64,000 nt of DNA from Crossaster papposus (GCA_037893245.1 JBAIAA010000742.1:62001-126000), one strand, 5' to 3'; numbered from the stretch's first letter, positions 1 to 10,971 are shown. Notes: generated by a model from the letters alone, not told the origin. Program-made: numbers and translations.

Positions 1-414
1 TTCCGGGTTTTCTTCCAATACATGTAAATTGTCTATCCACTAACCGCCGATGCCTGGTATGTCTGTTAGTGTTAGCGCAATATAATCGATTCCGCCGACT
101 GCGTGGGTGTAATATCGCCGAGAACTTTCAAGTCGGTAAACATAATCGTCACCGCGGATCAGAACATACATAATATCAACGGGGTAATTCTAGAATGAAA
201 ACATTTACGTAAACAAGAACTATTAAAAAACATAAAAAATGTTACAAATAAGAAATACACTTTAATCCTAAAAGTGCAAAATCCTCAAATTTCAGTACGA
301 TTTTGTCAAACTCCTAGGGAGTTTTACAATGAATAGGGAAAAATCTACGTTAACATTATTACAAGGTGTTACAGTCTGGTAAATAATGTATTCGCGTTTA
401 ATGCGGTTTGGTGT
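1..414. other. Unassigned AT-rich DNA
   Basis: I see no gene, repeat unit or terminal inverted repeat here. The interval ends at the TTAA that flanks the first family 1 element. Confidence 0.5.
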
Positions 415-418
415 TTAA

Positions 419-1113
419 AGGTAGCATACACCATTCGTAATTGCTTGAATTATCAGGAATGGTGGATGTAAAGGTAGGATACACCATTCGTAATTGCTTG
501 ATTTATCAGGAATGGGTGGATGTAAAGGTAGGATACACCATTGGTATTTGCTTGAATTATCAGGAATGGGTGGATGTAAAGGTAGGATACACCATTCGTA
601 ATTGCTTGAATTATCAGGAATGGGTGGATGTATAGGTAGGATACACCATTGGTAATTGCTTGAATTATCAGGAATGGGTGGATGTAAAGGTAGGATACAC
701 CATTGGTAATTGCTTGAATTATCAGGAATGGGTGGATGTAAAGGTAGGATACACCATTGGTAATTGCTTGAATTATCAGGAATGGATGGATGTAAAGGTA
801 GCATACACCATTCGTAATTGCTTGAATTATCAGGAATGGGTGGATGTAAAGGTAGGACACACCATTGGTAATTGCTTGAATTATCAGGAATGGGTGGATG
901 TAAAGGTAGGACACACCATTGGTAATTGCTTGAATTATCAGGAATGGGTGGATGTAAAGGTAGGATACACCATTGGTAATTGCTTGAATTATCAGGAATG
1001 GGTAGATGTTAAGGTAGGATACACTATTGGTAATTGCTTGACTTATCAGGAATGGGTAGATGTAAAGGTAGGATACACCATTGGTAATTGCTTGAATTAT
1101 CAGGAATGGGTGG
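419..1113 (+). repeat. 54-bp tandem array 1 (about 13 units)
   Basis: Each unit is a copy of family 1 end B: the terminal AGGTAGGATACACCATT followed by GGTAATTGCTTGAATTATC and a GGAATGGGTGGATGTAA segment. Because 54 is divisible by three and the unit lacks stops in several frames, the array gives long repetitive open frames on both strands. They have no sign of being coding. Units differ by scattered single substitutions, for example CATTCG for CATTGG in the first few units. Confidence 0.9.
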
Positions 1114-1371
1114 ATTTGGGGAGGTTGCATTTGATAGTGGTTTAACTAACCTGTCCGAAGTTTTACAATCGTTGGTGCCGAGAAAAAAAGAAGAAAAATA
1201 ACGTCGTTCGTTTTCAACCAGCGTCGGGAAATTGTTCTTGCTGTTTTAGTGTTGTTAATTTATTTGTTTGGAACGATTACAAGAAATCGTTTTGCTGTAT
1301 GCCTAGAATCACTATTTACTTTTAAATAAGTAAGACATTTCTAAATAATTTGGTAGTAAAAAAGTCAATTA

Positions 1372-1815
1372 TGTGACCCGCTCTGTGAAAATGAGTCAGA
1401 TGTCGCACAGTGCGCTTACGAGATTTGGGTGGTTGAACGCGGAGAGGGGCGTTTTCGTACGAAAATTTGATATTCCTATTTCATGATTTTCACCTTGGTT
1501 AAGATCTATATTTTCAATTTCTACATTAAAACACGCTGAATTAAATAAAATTTAGTGAACAAAAAACGGTTTTGTATTCTATTGCATACATCTCCTAGAG
1601 GGAAATACTTTTTGTAATGCATGATTTCTCACGAATGGGGTTTTTAGATTTCGCAAAATCGTCAAAATTACAATCGGTGTATTACAAGAACGCAACATGC
1701 TACAGACCTCCAACATATATCAAATTAAAGAGGACAGTGCACTCTTTCTAATGGTATACATAACTCTGTTTGTCAAATTTTCGACATCTGACTCATTTTC
1801 ACAGAGCAGTTCACA
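1372..1815. mobile_element. Family 6 MITE, copy 1 (nested in family 1)
   Basis: About 444 bp with inverted termini of roughly 30 bp: TGTGACCCGCTCTGTGAAAA at the left and the matching complement ending in CAGTTCACA at the right. It is flanked by TA at 1370-1371 and 1816-1817 and interrupts a family 1 end that resumes at 1816 (ATATTTGCAAATGG). Size, termini and TA suggest a Tc1/mariner-type non-autonomous element. The second copy at 11968-12368 has TT instead of TA, so this is tentative. Confidence 0.75.
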
Positions 1816-1858
1816 TATTTGCAAATGGTACCATACCTTTAAGGAGAATGGTGACAGT

Positions 1859-1883
1859 CCCCCCCCCCCCCCCCCCCCCCCCC
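1859..1883 (+). repeat. Poly(C) tract
   Basis: About 25 consecutive C, just outside the composite family 1 element. Its length may be unreliable in assembly. DNA from here to 2238 shows no other recognisable feature. Confidence 0.9.
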
Positions 1884-2242
1884 GAACTATACGAAGCGGT
1901 TTACCCCGCGCTCCAAGCACCTGCCTCAGCGCTCAAAACACCTGCTCCATCAATCAATTACAGAGATTCAACCTGCGAAGGGAAAATGGGAAAACCACCT
2001 ATACATTAATATAAATATTGTTTTCACCATAGCAGTATCTCCTTCGCCATTGGGGAAAACATTTTACACCGTCTTGTCAAATCGGCTTTAATACATCAAT
2101 CCAAAGGTTTGCAATATTAACCCACCATTGAAGAATAGAAATTAGAAAAAACAAGCCAGTTCGCTCCGTGTTAGTTGACAGTTCCGTTTTATTATTGCCC
2201 CGTGCAAATAAATGTTGTCAACACACGCCACACACGATTTAA

Positions 2243-2560
2243 AGGTAGATACACCATTTTTGGGAGATATCAAAACAATACTACCGAATTGTTAAGAAAC
2301 ATCTGACTAATTTGAAAGTAAATAATGATACTAGGCATCCAGCAAAATAATTGCGCTAGATATCCTCTAATTATTCCGAAAAATTTAATGTTATAAAGAA
2401 AAAGTCGCGATAACCCGACGGCGATCTCGAAAAACAAAGATAACATAAGAATAACTACTCGACGCCGGTTAAAAGCAATCGCTGTTTTTCGTGCTTTTCT
2501 CGGCATCCATGATTGTAAAACTTTGGACAGGTCAGTTAAACGATATTTACTATAAAATAC

Positions 2561-2597
<37 letters not shown>

Positions 2598-2647
2598 ATC
2601 CACCCATTCATGATAATTCAAGCAATTACCAATGGTGTATCTTACCT
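2243..2647 (-). mobile_element. Family 1 MITE, near-complete copy
   Basis: TTAA at 2239-2242 and 2648-2651 flank inverted ends AGGTAGATACACCATTTTTG and AATGGTGTATCTTACCT. End A is at the left and end B at the right. A run of about 33 C (2563-2595) has grown at a position where other copies carry only five to seven C. Confidence 0.85.
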
Positions 2648-2651
2648 TTAA

Positions 2652-3595
2652 AAGTAGATACACCATTTTGCAGATATCAAAACACTACTACCGAATTGTT
2701 AAGAAATATCTTACTAATTTAAAAGTAAATAATGATTCTAGGCATCCAGCAAAATGATTTCGCTAGATATCCTGTAATTGTTCCGAAAACATTGAATTTT
2801 ATAACAAAAAATAAATAAATCAATTGGTAATTGCTTGAATTATCAGAAATGGGTGGATATAAAGGTAGGATACACCATTGGTAATTGCTTGAATTATCAG
2901 GAATGGGTGGATGTGAAGGTAGGATACACCATTGGTAATTGCTCGAATTATCAGGAATGGGTGGATGTAAAGGTAGTATACGCCATTGGTAATTGCTTGA
3001 ATTATCAGGAATGGGTGGATGTAAAGGTAGGATACACCATTGGTAATTGCTTGAATTATCAGGAATGGGTGGATGTAAAGGTAGGATACACCATTGGTAA
3101 TTGCTTGAATTATCAGGAATGGGTGGATGTAAAGGTAGCATACACCATTGGTAATTGCTTGAATTATCAGGAATGGGTGGATGTAAAGGTAGGATACACC
3201 ATTGGTAATTGATTGAATTGTCAGGAATGGGTGGATGTAAAGGTAGGATACACCATTGGTAATTGCTTGAATTATCAGGAATGGGTGAATGTAAAGGTAG
3301 GATACACCATTGGTAATTGATTGAATTATCATGAATGGGTGGATGTAAAGGTAGGATACACCACTGGTAATTGCTTGAATTATCAGGAATGGGTGGATGT
3401 AAAGGTAGGATACACCATTGGTAATTGATTGAATTATTAGGAATGGGTGGATGTAAAGGTAGGATACACCATTGGTAATTGCTTGAATTATCAGGAATGG
3501 GTGGATGTAAAGGTAGGATACACCATTGGTAATTGCTTGAATTATCAGGAATGGGTGGATGTAAAGGTAGGATACACCATTGGTAATTGCTTGAA
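2652..3595 (+). mobile_element. Family 1 half-element fused to 54-bp array 2
   Basis: End A begins directly at the TTAA shared with the preceding copy and continues to about 2815. It then switches to about 14 tandem 54-bp units (2821-3595) of end B, running outward-to-inward in the plus direction, that is, opposite to the normal position of end B. The array stops abruptly at 3595 without a right terminus. The long repetitive reading frames over it are artefacts of the 54-bp period. Confidence 0.85.
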
Positions 3596-3975
3596 TATTT
3601 GGTTTGTACATTGCGAAATGACTAACTAGCTATGGCGGGAACAAGTATACGTTGTTTCCGCGTATGCGATTCACCATTATTAATTCTGAGGTAAATCTGA
3701 CACCTGCGACCTTTTAGCGAGGGTAGAGTTGCCCCAGTCGATCGGGAGACACCCCCTCCACCCAACTCCAATAACATACTATGTTATGAGAGTAACCGCA
3801 ATATGCACTGTTCGCGACGTGGGCGAATCGATAATTGACACTCGTCAACGATTGAGTTTCAGTCCTTCGTATACAATTAGTAATCTTCCGATGTCTGTTA
3901 ATACTGACATACGTATTATGTTATTGTGTGAAGCCACATTTTCAGAATAAACATGGGTTCACATTTTAAGAATAA
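3596..3975. other. Unassigned DNA
   Basis: No repeat or gene that I can support. Confidence 0.4.
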
Positions 3976-3986
3976 TATTAATAATA

Positions 3987-4371
3987 GGGGTGTCATACAC
4001 ACCGTGCAGACCCACTAGACAACGAGTAACAACATGAGAATTTGCAGATCTCATGAAATGTATCATCTGAAAAAGAAAGACTTATATGAAAAATATGAGC
4101 AACATACATACTAGAAAAGATGATTTGAAATGCTTGAAAGATGTAAATAGAATAAATGAGATGGTTCAAAAAACACTTTTTAATTACTGTTGCTTAATAC
4201 GTTTGTTGTCTAGGAAAAAGCGCAATCTGAAAAGTTTATCGGACCATAACTTGGCAACGCTTTGACCGATTTTGAAAGTAGAAAGAGATTTGCAATCTAC
4301 TCACCAAGCCCTTCAAGAAATAGTCCCAAATAACTTCCTAAAAGCAATATTAAAATTTGTATTGTCCCCCC
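3987..4371. mobile_element. Short inverted-repeat element with 11-bp flanking repeat
   Basis: The termini GGGGTGTCATAC and GTATTGTCCCCCC are imperfect inverted repeats. Both sides carry the same 11 bp TATTAATAATA (3976-3986 and 4372-4382), which contains the presumed target-site duplication. The 385-bp interior has no coding capacity. The G-rich start and a duplication of about 8 bp would suit a hAT-type element. This is inference from one copy. Confidence 0.6.
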
Positions 4372-4528
4372 TATTAATAATAAACATATACGATCATTTA
4401 TAATATCACCTGAAAGACAAATAAAAATAGTTGAGGGTTCCAATTTTCTAAAATACTTACGATACTGTTTTTAGTAAATCGATTCACACACGTGATTATA
4501 CAACACGACAGTCATAGCCAATTACATA

Positions 4529-4964
4529 GCGTGTTCGATTACTCACCTCGCGCCTCTACACCGGGGAACCGTTGAACATGCGCAGTACGTGAGATTAACG
4601 AACGATCGCGGGTCACTCGACTGAACAAGTGACGTTCAAACGTAAATAGGCGACCACATGCACGCGATATAACGTATATCTTCCTTCCATGAAAACTCTC
4701 AAAATAAATTCATGTCGCCACAACTTCCGGATTAATTTCGATAATAAAATAAATTACTTTTTGAATTTACCACTGCTATCGCATCGTTGAACGTGGCAGC
4801 CATGTTTTCGCAAGGCCTTATGGGACACTTCCCCGATACCGAGTAACCGGTTCGATGGGTCGGTTACTTACGGTAGAGTCGAGTACGCGCGAGACGTCAC
4901 GTGAGCGTCTAATCGAACGGCGTCGCGCTTCCCGTGAGTAAGCGCTGGGGAAGTAATCGAACAC
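4529..4964. mobile_element. Possible MITE with GTGTTCGATTACT termini
   Basis: The left terminus GCGTGTTCGATTACT is inverted at the right as AGTAATCGAACACG, about 436 bp apart. The interior is GC-rich for this window and has no convincing gene. A related motif (GTGCGTTCGATTACC) occurs at about 27490. Only the termini support the call. Confidence 0.45.
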
Positions 4965-5181
4965 GGTAATAATAATGTTTGCCCAGCAAATATTTGTGCG
5001 GCGCATTCTGTTTGGTTATTATTAGACTGGTTTCCAGTCATATTTTAGATCAATTCTAGAAGAACAGAACAAGAACCAGGCTGGAATTAAGACCATTAAT
5101 GGGTGTTACGTCATGGCTGTATATTATCAATAGCTTATTTACTCGTTTTGAATTGTGTTCACGACAGACAGTGATACTTAT

Positions 5182-5563
5182 AGGTAGGAAACACCATTGG
5201 TAATTGCCTAATATCAGGAATAGGTGGATTTGGGGGATGTACTTTATAGTAAATATCGTTTAACTGACCTGTCCGAAGATTTACAATCATGGATGCTGAG
5301 AAAAGCAAGAAAAACGGCGTTCGTTTTCAACCGGCGTCAGGCAGTGGTTCTTATGTTAGTCTTGTTTTTTTTCTTTCGCAATCGCGTCCGGCGACCGTGA
5401 ATTTGTTTTTATAAAATTCAATTGTTTGGAACAATTACAGGGTATCTAGCGCAATCCTTTTGCCGGATGCCTAAAATAAATATCTACTTTCAAATAAGTA
5501 AAGTATTTTCTAATAATTCGGTAGTAAATTTGTTCGATATCTGCAAATGGTGTTATCCTACCT
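5182..5563 (+). mobile_element. Family 1 MITE copy
   Basis: End B left (AGGTAGGAAACACCATTGG) and end A right (CAAATGGTGTTATCCTACCT), with TTAA on the right and a decayed TTAT on the left. The interior carries the family landmarks TGACCTGTCCGAAG and CAACCGGCGTC. No transposase is encoded. Confidence 0.85.
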
Positions 5564-5567
5564 TTAA

Positions 5568-6198
5568 ATATTCATATAATCTTTCTGTTGACAATTTTGT
5601 CGATGCTGCAATAAACCACGGTGTATTGAAGTATATCATTTTCTATCCATGTGTATTAATATATTAAATATTCCTATTCTATACTATAAGCTTCACAAGT
5701 TAAGTGCCACTTCTGAGCTTTCTAACCATTACCCCTGGAATCTTTTTCGGGTATCTCCAGACCAGACATCAGGTTTTGAGATCATTATCGATTGTTTTTT
5801 TTTTTGCCGTGTGCGAATTTAAAATCAGCCAATTTTCCGCCTTCGGTCCGGAACCCACGCGTCCGGTTTTCGCTCGTATTACACTTGCAAAAACCGTGTC
5901 TCATTATACACCGAGGTTTTTTCTGTCTATCAATACATCACACGGCGTGGAGTTTGTATGACCTAGTTTTAATGAATATGTTCCGAGGAGTAGGTTGCGA
6001 TCGTATGACGTCAACGTGTCACGTGATAATCTCGTGACGGGCCACCACGTTGTTAAAGGAAGACACTTAATACTACAACCGGCGTAGCGGTTCGCGATAT
6101 TTTTGTTTGTTCAGGAGCTGGGTGGCGCGTGAATGTATATTCATGAGAAAAAAGCAATGGCAACTCATAATACATTAAAAAACTATAAAGAATTATCA
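5568..6198. other. Unassigned DNA
   Basis: Contains a T-rich tract near 5790 and several moderate open frames without recognisable domains. Nothing can be supported as a gene. Confidence 0.4.
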
Positions 6199-6415
6199 AG
6201 AACGGCTGTTCTCAACCAACTCGCCAATAGCATAGTTGGTAGAGAGGAGAGCTATGGGTGAAAAGGTCTGTGGTTCGAATCCGACTTTGTTAACGTTTGT
6301 CGTTTTCGTTGACAAATGTTCTTATGGGTTATTGTTATCATAGAACAAAGTTGAAGGGGAAACTGGGTAAGGAAACACAAGTACCTTGAAAAACACAAAC
6401 AAGAACACGGGCACT
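6199..6415 (+). mobile_element. tRNA-derived SINE, family S2 copy 1
   Basis: A pol III A-box-like TAGCATAGTTGGTAG and a B box GGTTCGAATCC lie in a tRNA-like head at about 6222-6290. The upstream AAGAACGGCTGTTCTC and a downstream CCTTGAAAA tail are shared with copies at 8690 and 9749. The anticodon arm does not fold as a functional tRNA. Confidence 0.65.
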
Positions 6416-6436
6416 GGTTGGTTTTTAGTGACTACC

Positions 6437-6921
6437 TGGAGCAAGTTCGGGCGCGAACTATAGTTAACCATTAGTCAGTCTCTGCTTTACCAATGCGCAT
6501 GCTCAAATGCAGTTCGCTCGAACGGCTCTAGTCGAACTATTGTTGAAAAGATGGCAACCGCTTTGTTTACATTTGCGACATGAATGAGATGGGTATTGTC
6601 ACTATTCTTTCACGCATATAAGTAGGATAAGTCATAACGTTAGTCATGTTGGTCCAAAAACAAGACAAAAATTACATTAGGCCCGCCAGATTTTCACCTA
6701 ACGTTACTGCCTTTCCCTCCGTCCGTCTACTGACATCACCTTTTTTTACGTCACTGGTTCTCTCTATGTTTTCCTATGAAAAGAGGCTACTGTCAACCAG
6801 CGGCAACCGTGCTCCGGGGTCTGGTTCCAAATAGTCGACTAGATAGTCCAACCATTCTGCGTTCGAGCGACGTCAGTCGAACTATGGTTAACTATAGTTC
6901 GCGCCCGAACTTGCTCCTGGA
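6437..6921. mobile_element. MITE with ~35-bp inverted termini
   Basis: The terminus starting GGAGCAAGTTCGGGCGCGAA and continuing CTATAGTTAACCAT is repeated almost perfectly in inverse at 6886-6921. The interior of about 415 bp includes extra copies of AGTCGAACTA near the ends. No protein is encoded. Confidence 0.75.
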
Positions 6922-6984
6922 TGTAGGTGGGTCACGTGGGTTAGTGAGTGAGCCCTCTGTTGTTTAGGATGAAGGTGCAATTAT

Positions 6985-7110
6985 ACAGTGGAACGCCGAT
7001 ATACCGAACACCGATATACCGAACACCGCTATACCGAACATTCGGCTATACCGAACACCATCTTGACTCCCGATTTTTGACTGCACAAATACCGAACACT
7101 GTTGTTGAAA
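6985..7110 (+). mobile_element. pogo/Tigger-like terminal fragment with short direct repeats
   Basis: CAGTGGAACGCCGATATACC resembles the CAGTGGAACCTCG-type termini of pogo/Tigger elements and follows TA. About four degenerate copies of TATACCGAACACCG follow (6993-7060). The other terminus is missing and the next sequence is a truncated family 1 copy. Confidence 0.5.
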
Positions 7111-7112
7111 GA

Positions 7113-7385
7113 ACAAACCTTTGCTAGATATTCTGTAATTGTTCCAACAATTTGTATTAATTGTTTTTTTTAAATCACGACGGTGATCGCGAAAAAAACA
7201 CCAAGAACAACATAAGAACCACTGCCCGACGCCGGTTAAAAACGAACGCCGCTTTTCTTGCTTTCTCGGCATCCATAATTGTAAAACTTTGAACAGGTCA
7301 GTTAAACGATATTTACTATACAATAAAACCCCCAAATCTACCAATTCACGACAATTCAAGCAGTTACTAATGGTGTATCCTACCT
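7113..7385 (-). mobile_element. Family 1 MITE, truncated
   Basis: Starts within the interior (TTTGCTAGATATTCTGTAAT) and continues to an intact end B (AATGGTGTATCCTACCT) followed by TTAA at 7386-7389. End A is lost. Confidence 0.8.
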
Positions 7386-7389
7386 TTAA

Positions 7390-7964
7390 TATCTTCCAAG
7401 CAAAAATAAATAAAAACAAACTCGTTTAAAGAGACTTGTAAAGATAATTACACAGCTCTGTCAAGTTCCAAGAACTTGACAAGACGGCATCGGGCTGTTC
7501 TAGATCGGTCGATAGAGTTAAAGCCATCTTTAATTAGAAGATTCGACGACGAAAAGAGAAACACAAAATCTCCCTCGGTAGCTGCTATATAGGCTCATTA
7601 ATCCAACCTGGGATACGCCATACGGGAAAACAATCTCAGTCGCGAAGCGCGCTGAACATTTGAGTTGCATTCCGTCCAAAGATATTTCCGGACTAGTCAG
7701 AAAATGACGAATGTTTTAAAACCTAGAAAGCGAATGTCTGTCTGCGGCGTGTAACTTGTAATTATCTCCTAGCGACGCATGGGGAATCGATACTGTGCAA
7801 GTAGGGCAGGTTCACCGTACATAGATCAGTTCAGTTCATTTATTTCCACTTATTCAATTTATAAGAATTGGGAGTTGACAAGCTAGTTACAAAAACTATA
7901 AGTGGAGGAGGTCTCCGATCCAAAAAGCAAAGCTTGAAAACCGGAGATCCCCTTATGTGTATAC
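7390..7964. other. Unassigned DNA
   Basis: No gene or repeat recognised. Confidence 0.4.
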
Positions 7965-7968
7965 CTAA

Positions 7969-8351
7969 AGGTAGGATACACCATTGGTAATTGCTTGAAT
8001 TATCATTAATTGGTAGATTTTGGGGGTTGTATTTCATAGTAAATATCGTTTAACTGACCTGTCCGAAGTTTTACAATCATGGATGCCGAGAAAAGCTCGA
8101 AAAACAGCGTTTGTTTTCAACCGGCGTCGGGCAGTTATTATTATGTTATCTTTGTTTTTTTCGCGATTGCCGTCCGGCGATCGCGAATTTTTCTTTATCA
8201 AATTATATATTTTTTCGGAATAATTACAGTATATCTAGCGCAATCATTTTGCTGGATGCCTATAATCATTATTTACATTAAAATGAGTGAGATATTTCTT
8301 AATAATTCGGTAGTAAATATTCTCGATAACTGCAAATGGTGTATACTACCT
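7969..8351 (+). mobile_element. Family 1 MITE copy
   Basis: End B left (AGGTAGGATACACCATTGG) and end A right (CAAATGGTGTATACTACCT). TTAA is intact on the right (8352-8355) and CTAA is on the left. It has the complete interior with CTGTCCGAAG and the CAACCGGCGTC segment. Confidence 0.85.
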
Positions 8352-8599
8352 TTAAATTATAAATGTTCAAGTATGACATTAATAAACGTACACAATGAGT
8401 TTATTAAGTTACTATACACATCTAAGGGCATACATCAGTTGCATGCAACGCGTGGGTCGATCGCAAAGTTTAACCAACACTCGTCAAATAATATCATTTT
8501 TATAATACAAAAATGCTGCCAGCAATAAAAATATGCGTTGTCGTGATAGGGTTATTATTAAATATAAACGCGACAAACATGACAATCGGTGAAGTGATT

Positions 8600-8689
8600 T
8601 GAAGATATCGAAAATAATTACGACCGAATTATTAAGAAATATCTTACTTATTTGAAAGTAAATAATAATTGTATAGTCATCCAGCAAAT
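8600..8689 (+). mobile_element. Family 1 end A fragment
   Basis: Matches the family 1 landmark from AGATATCGAAAATAATTACG through AAAGTAAATAATAAT to CATCCAGC. It is then cut by the S2 SINE that begins at 8690, with the terminal inverted repeat absent. Confidence 0.6.
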
Positions 8690-8905
8690 GAAGAACGGCT
8701 GTCCTCGACTTAATTCTACCAACTCGCCAATAGCATAGTTGGTAGAGAGGTAAGCTATGGATCGAAGGGGCTGTGGTTCGAATCCGGCTATCGTTAACGT
8801 TTATCTTTTTCTTCGCCAAAATGTTATTGTGCATTATTTTAACCATTGAGTTAGGTTACCTAACCTGCCTTGAAAATTACAAGAACCTCTACACGGAATA
8901 GTTTA
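8690..8905 (+). mobile_element. tRNA-derived SINE, family S2 copy 2
   Basis: Same head as at 6199: AAGAACGGCTGT, A-box-like TAGCATAGTTGGTAG, B box GGTTCGAATCC, and the shared CCTTGAAAAT region about 100 bp downstream. It abuts a truncated family 1 fragment, which suggests insertion into it. Confidence 0.65.
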
Positions 8906-9748
8906 ATATGACTTCTTTAACTCGACATCCACGGTCTTTGTGTTTAGCGCCCTCTATGTTTGATTTGTGTTGAGGTCGTAAAGCCACTCAAAAGAGGGCG
9001 CTGTTGGGCTTGCCATTACGGTTGCGCACATCCAAATAAAGTCCCATAGACAACAATGATAAATACCCCAACTTCAAAAAATTGGGAAAAATACTCACTA
9101 CTCTCCAAGGTGACTAAACTATACACCAAAATGAAGCTTATTTCACCATCTTTCATTTTCTTTTCAATTTGTGTGGGGTCATCTGATAACTTTTGGGTGA
9201 TATTTCCCTCCAAAGGAGAACACCCCTAAAACTAGTTTTAAAGTCCAATCTGCAGAGCGTCCATTTTGAAAAAATACCCTCTCGCTCAAGAGCCAAGTAG
9301 TGCCAATTCCATGGCCAGATTCATCCCAAATGCTCAGAATTAGAAGCTCACACTCCCGGACCGAGGTGGTACACTGTATTTTTACAATCCTTCAAATGCA
9401 CGGCTCTCAAAATGCTCTTTAGAAAATTATTTCCTGGGCATGCAAAATGTGATCTGGTCGGCGCAAGCAATTTTGGGCCTATTTACAACCGTGCACCCTT
9501 ACAGAGCCGTAGATAAAGGTTGTACTGCACTAATTCAAGCCCCATTGGAAACAGTGTAAAATCAAAAGTTCAGGGCCAATTAACATGCATGTTAACATTA
9601 GTAATGTGACCCTGGAAAAATCTGTGGCGCGCCAGTTGAGAATTTCCTAAACCCGGGTTTGGATGAGAAGTTATGTTTATTCATTGGAATAAAACATGAC
9701 GTCACATCATTGTTGTTATTTAGTTAACTAGTTACATTAAATCACTTT
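8906..9748. other. Unassigned DNA
   Basis: No gene, tandem repeat or clear inverted termini. Confidence 0.4.
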
Positions 9749-9930
9749 AAAGAACAGCTGTTGTCGAGCTGCTATACGTAGTGTAGTGGATAGTGGGATG
9801 GGCTATGGATCAAAGATCCCTGGTTCGAATCCTGCTGTAGGTCACCTCGTTTTTCCTAGTCAAATTGATATCTTTGGAGTGTTTTCAATTTAAGGAAAAA
9901 GAGACCTATACTAGAACCTAAGTGTTGTAC
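9749..9930 (+). mobile_element. tRNA-derived SINE, diverged S2-like copy
   Basis: AAGAACAGCTGTTGTCGAGC leads into GTGTAGTGGATAGTGGGATG (A-box-like) and GGTTCGAATCC (B box). It is diverged from the two S2 copies upstream but shares their order. Confidence 0.5.
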
Positions 9931-9999
9931 ATTGATCAATGTAACTACTGAATAATTCATGAAATCTGCCAGTTAGGTTTGGGGAAAATATATTCGCAC

Positions 10000-10290
10000 C
10001 CGGGCCACTGACCTCAACACCTAGACGGATCATTGTCCATATTCTGCTGTGCTAACACTTGAAGTCGGCGCGAACTGGAAGTGCAACATGGCGTCACTGC
10101 TGTGAGCCAATGAAATGTCCAGTTGTAGAGGTCAGTGGATTTACCAACCAACTGAACTCTACACCTGGACATTTCATTGGCTCACAGAGTGACTTCGTGG
10201 GTCCGCCATGTTGCACTTCTCTGCATGCCGACTTCAAAATGAAACAATGGATGATCTGTCCATGTATAGAGGTCAGTGACCCGGGCCCCA
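10000..10290. mobile_element. Palindromic foldback element
   Basis: Near-complete inverted repeat of about 290 bp. The outer arms share GGGCCACTGACCTC and its inverse GAGGTCAGTGACCCGGGCC. The inner arms share AAGTGCAACATGGCG, GTGAGCCAATGAAATGTCCA and their inverses, meeting around 10140. It has almost no spacer. Open frames across it are by-products. Confidence 0.7.
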
Positions 10291-10971
10291 TTGAAAAAGT
10301 TAACAGCGCCCTCTTGTGCCTGTGCCTAACATCTGCCGAGAGAAAAAAATGCCCCAATCGAAAAGATGTTCGAGCGCCCTCTATAGGCGTTATTCAAGCT
10401 TGGGCGCAAACTCATTACTAAAGATCTGTGTAGGTTTTAGATATAAAACGAAATGATTTTGTAGGCCCCTATAAAGAAAAACAAAGATCGTTAATTATAG
10501 TATTGTAATTACAAATACAAATAAAATGGAAATGAGTTGTTTTTGTCTACACTGAGACAAGTTTGCGTGCGGAAATTGTTCACACCGATCACGTAGTCTT
10601 GTTATTTCCAAATGACTTCGCCAACAGATAGATTTAATTACAAAACAAGCCGCCGCGGTTAGGAAACTAACGCGCCCTGTATGGTCCCTAGCGGTATCAC
10701 ATTATAGCAAAGCGTTCAAGTGGAAACTCACGGCTTGAAAATAGGTCACGACTAGAGCAGATTTCTTTACGATTGTCGACCGACCAGGCATCGTTGGAAA
10801 AGCCCGACTATTTTGTTTTATTAGTTTCGAATTTGGGTGACCGCGATCCCGCGTAATTTGTTTATTTACTTTAGTTAGTAACGAGTTTGTCTCACCAGAC
10901 ACAAAGTGTGTGTTTTTTTTTTTCTTTCTCTGTTTCCTAAAAAAAATAAAAATTGAAATTAATATACCTCT
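10291..10971. other. Unassigned DNA
   Basis: Includes a T-rich tract near 10911. No gene or element supported. Confidence 0.4.

Larger units (their letters stand above)
419..1838 (+). mobile_element. Family 1 MITE with expanded end and nested insertion
   Basis: Non-autonomous inverted-repeat element flanked by TTAA at 415-418 and 1839-1842. The left end (AGGTAG.ATACACCATT) runs into a 54-bp tandem array to about 1113. The usual family 1 interior follows (AACCTGTCCGAAGTTTTAC onward), then the other end, AAATGGTACCATACCT. The far end is split by a second inverted-repeat element at 1372-1815. Other family 1 copies are about 350-410 bp long. The TTAA duplication resembles piggyBac-type insertion, but the termini do not start with the usual CCC, so the superfamily is open. 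No transposase is visible. Confidence 0.8.

Noticed and set aside
415..1145. Long frames with YLYIHPFLIIQAITNGVS or NYQEWVDVKVGYTIGNCL repeats (also at 2719-3611 and 43248-44793)
   Set aside because: They are translations of the 54-bp array on both strands. The frame length follows from the unit being a multiple of three without stops.
419..3595. CRISPR array
   Set aside because: Units are directly adjacent without unique spacers, the context is eukaryotic, and the unit is a transposon end.
8079..8528. Frames over family 1 copies (for example 149 residues here)
   Set aside because: They cross element borders and are broken in all other copies. Family 1 encodes no transposase.
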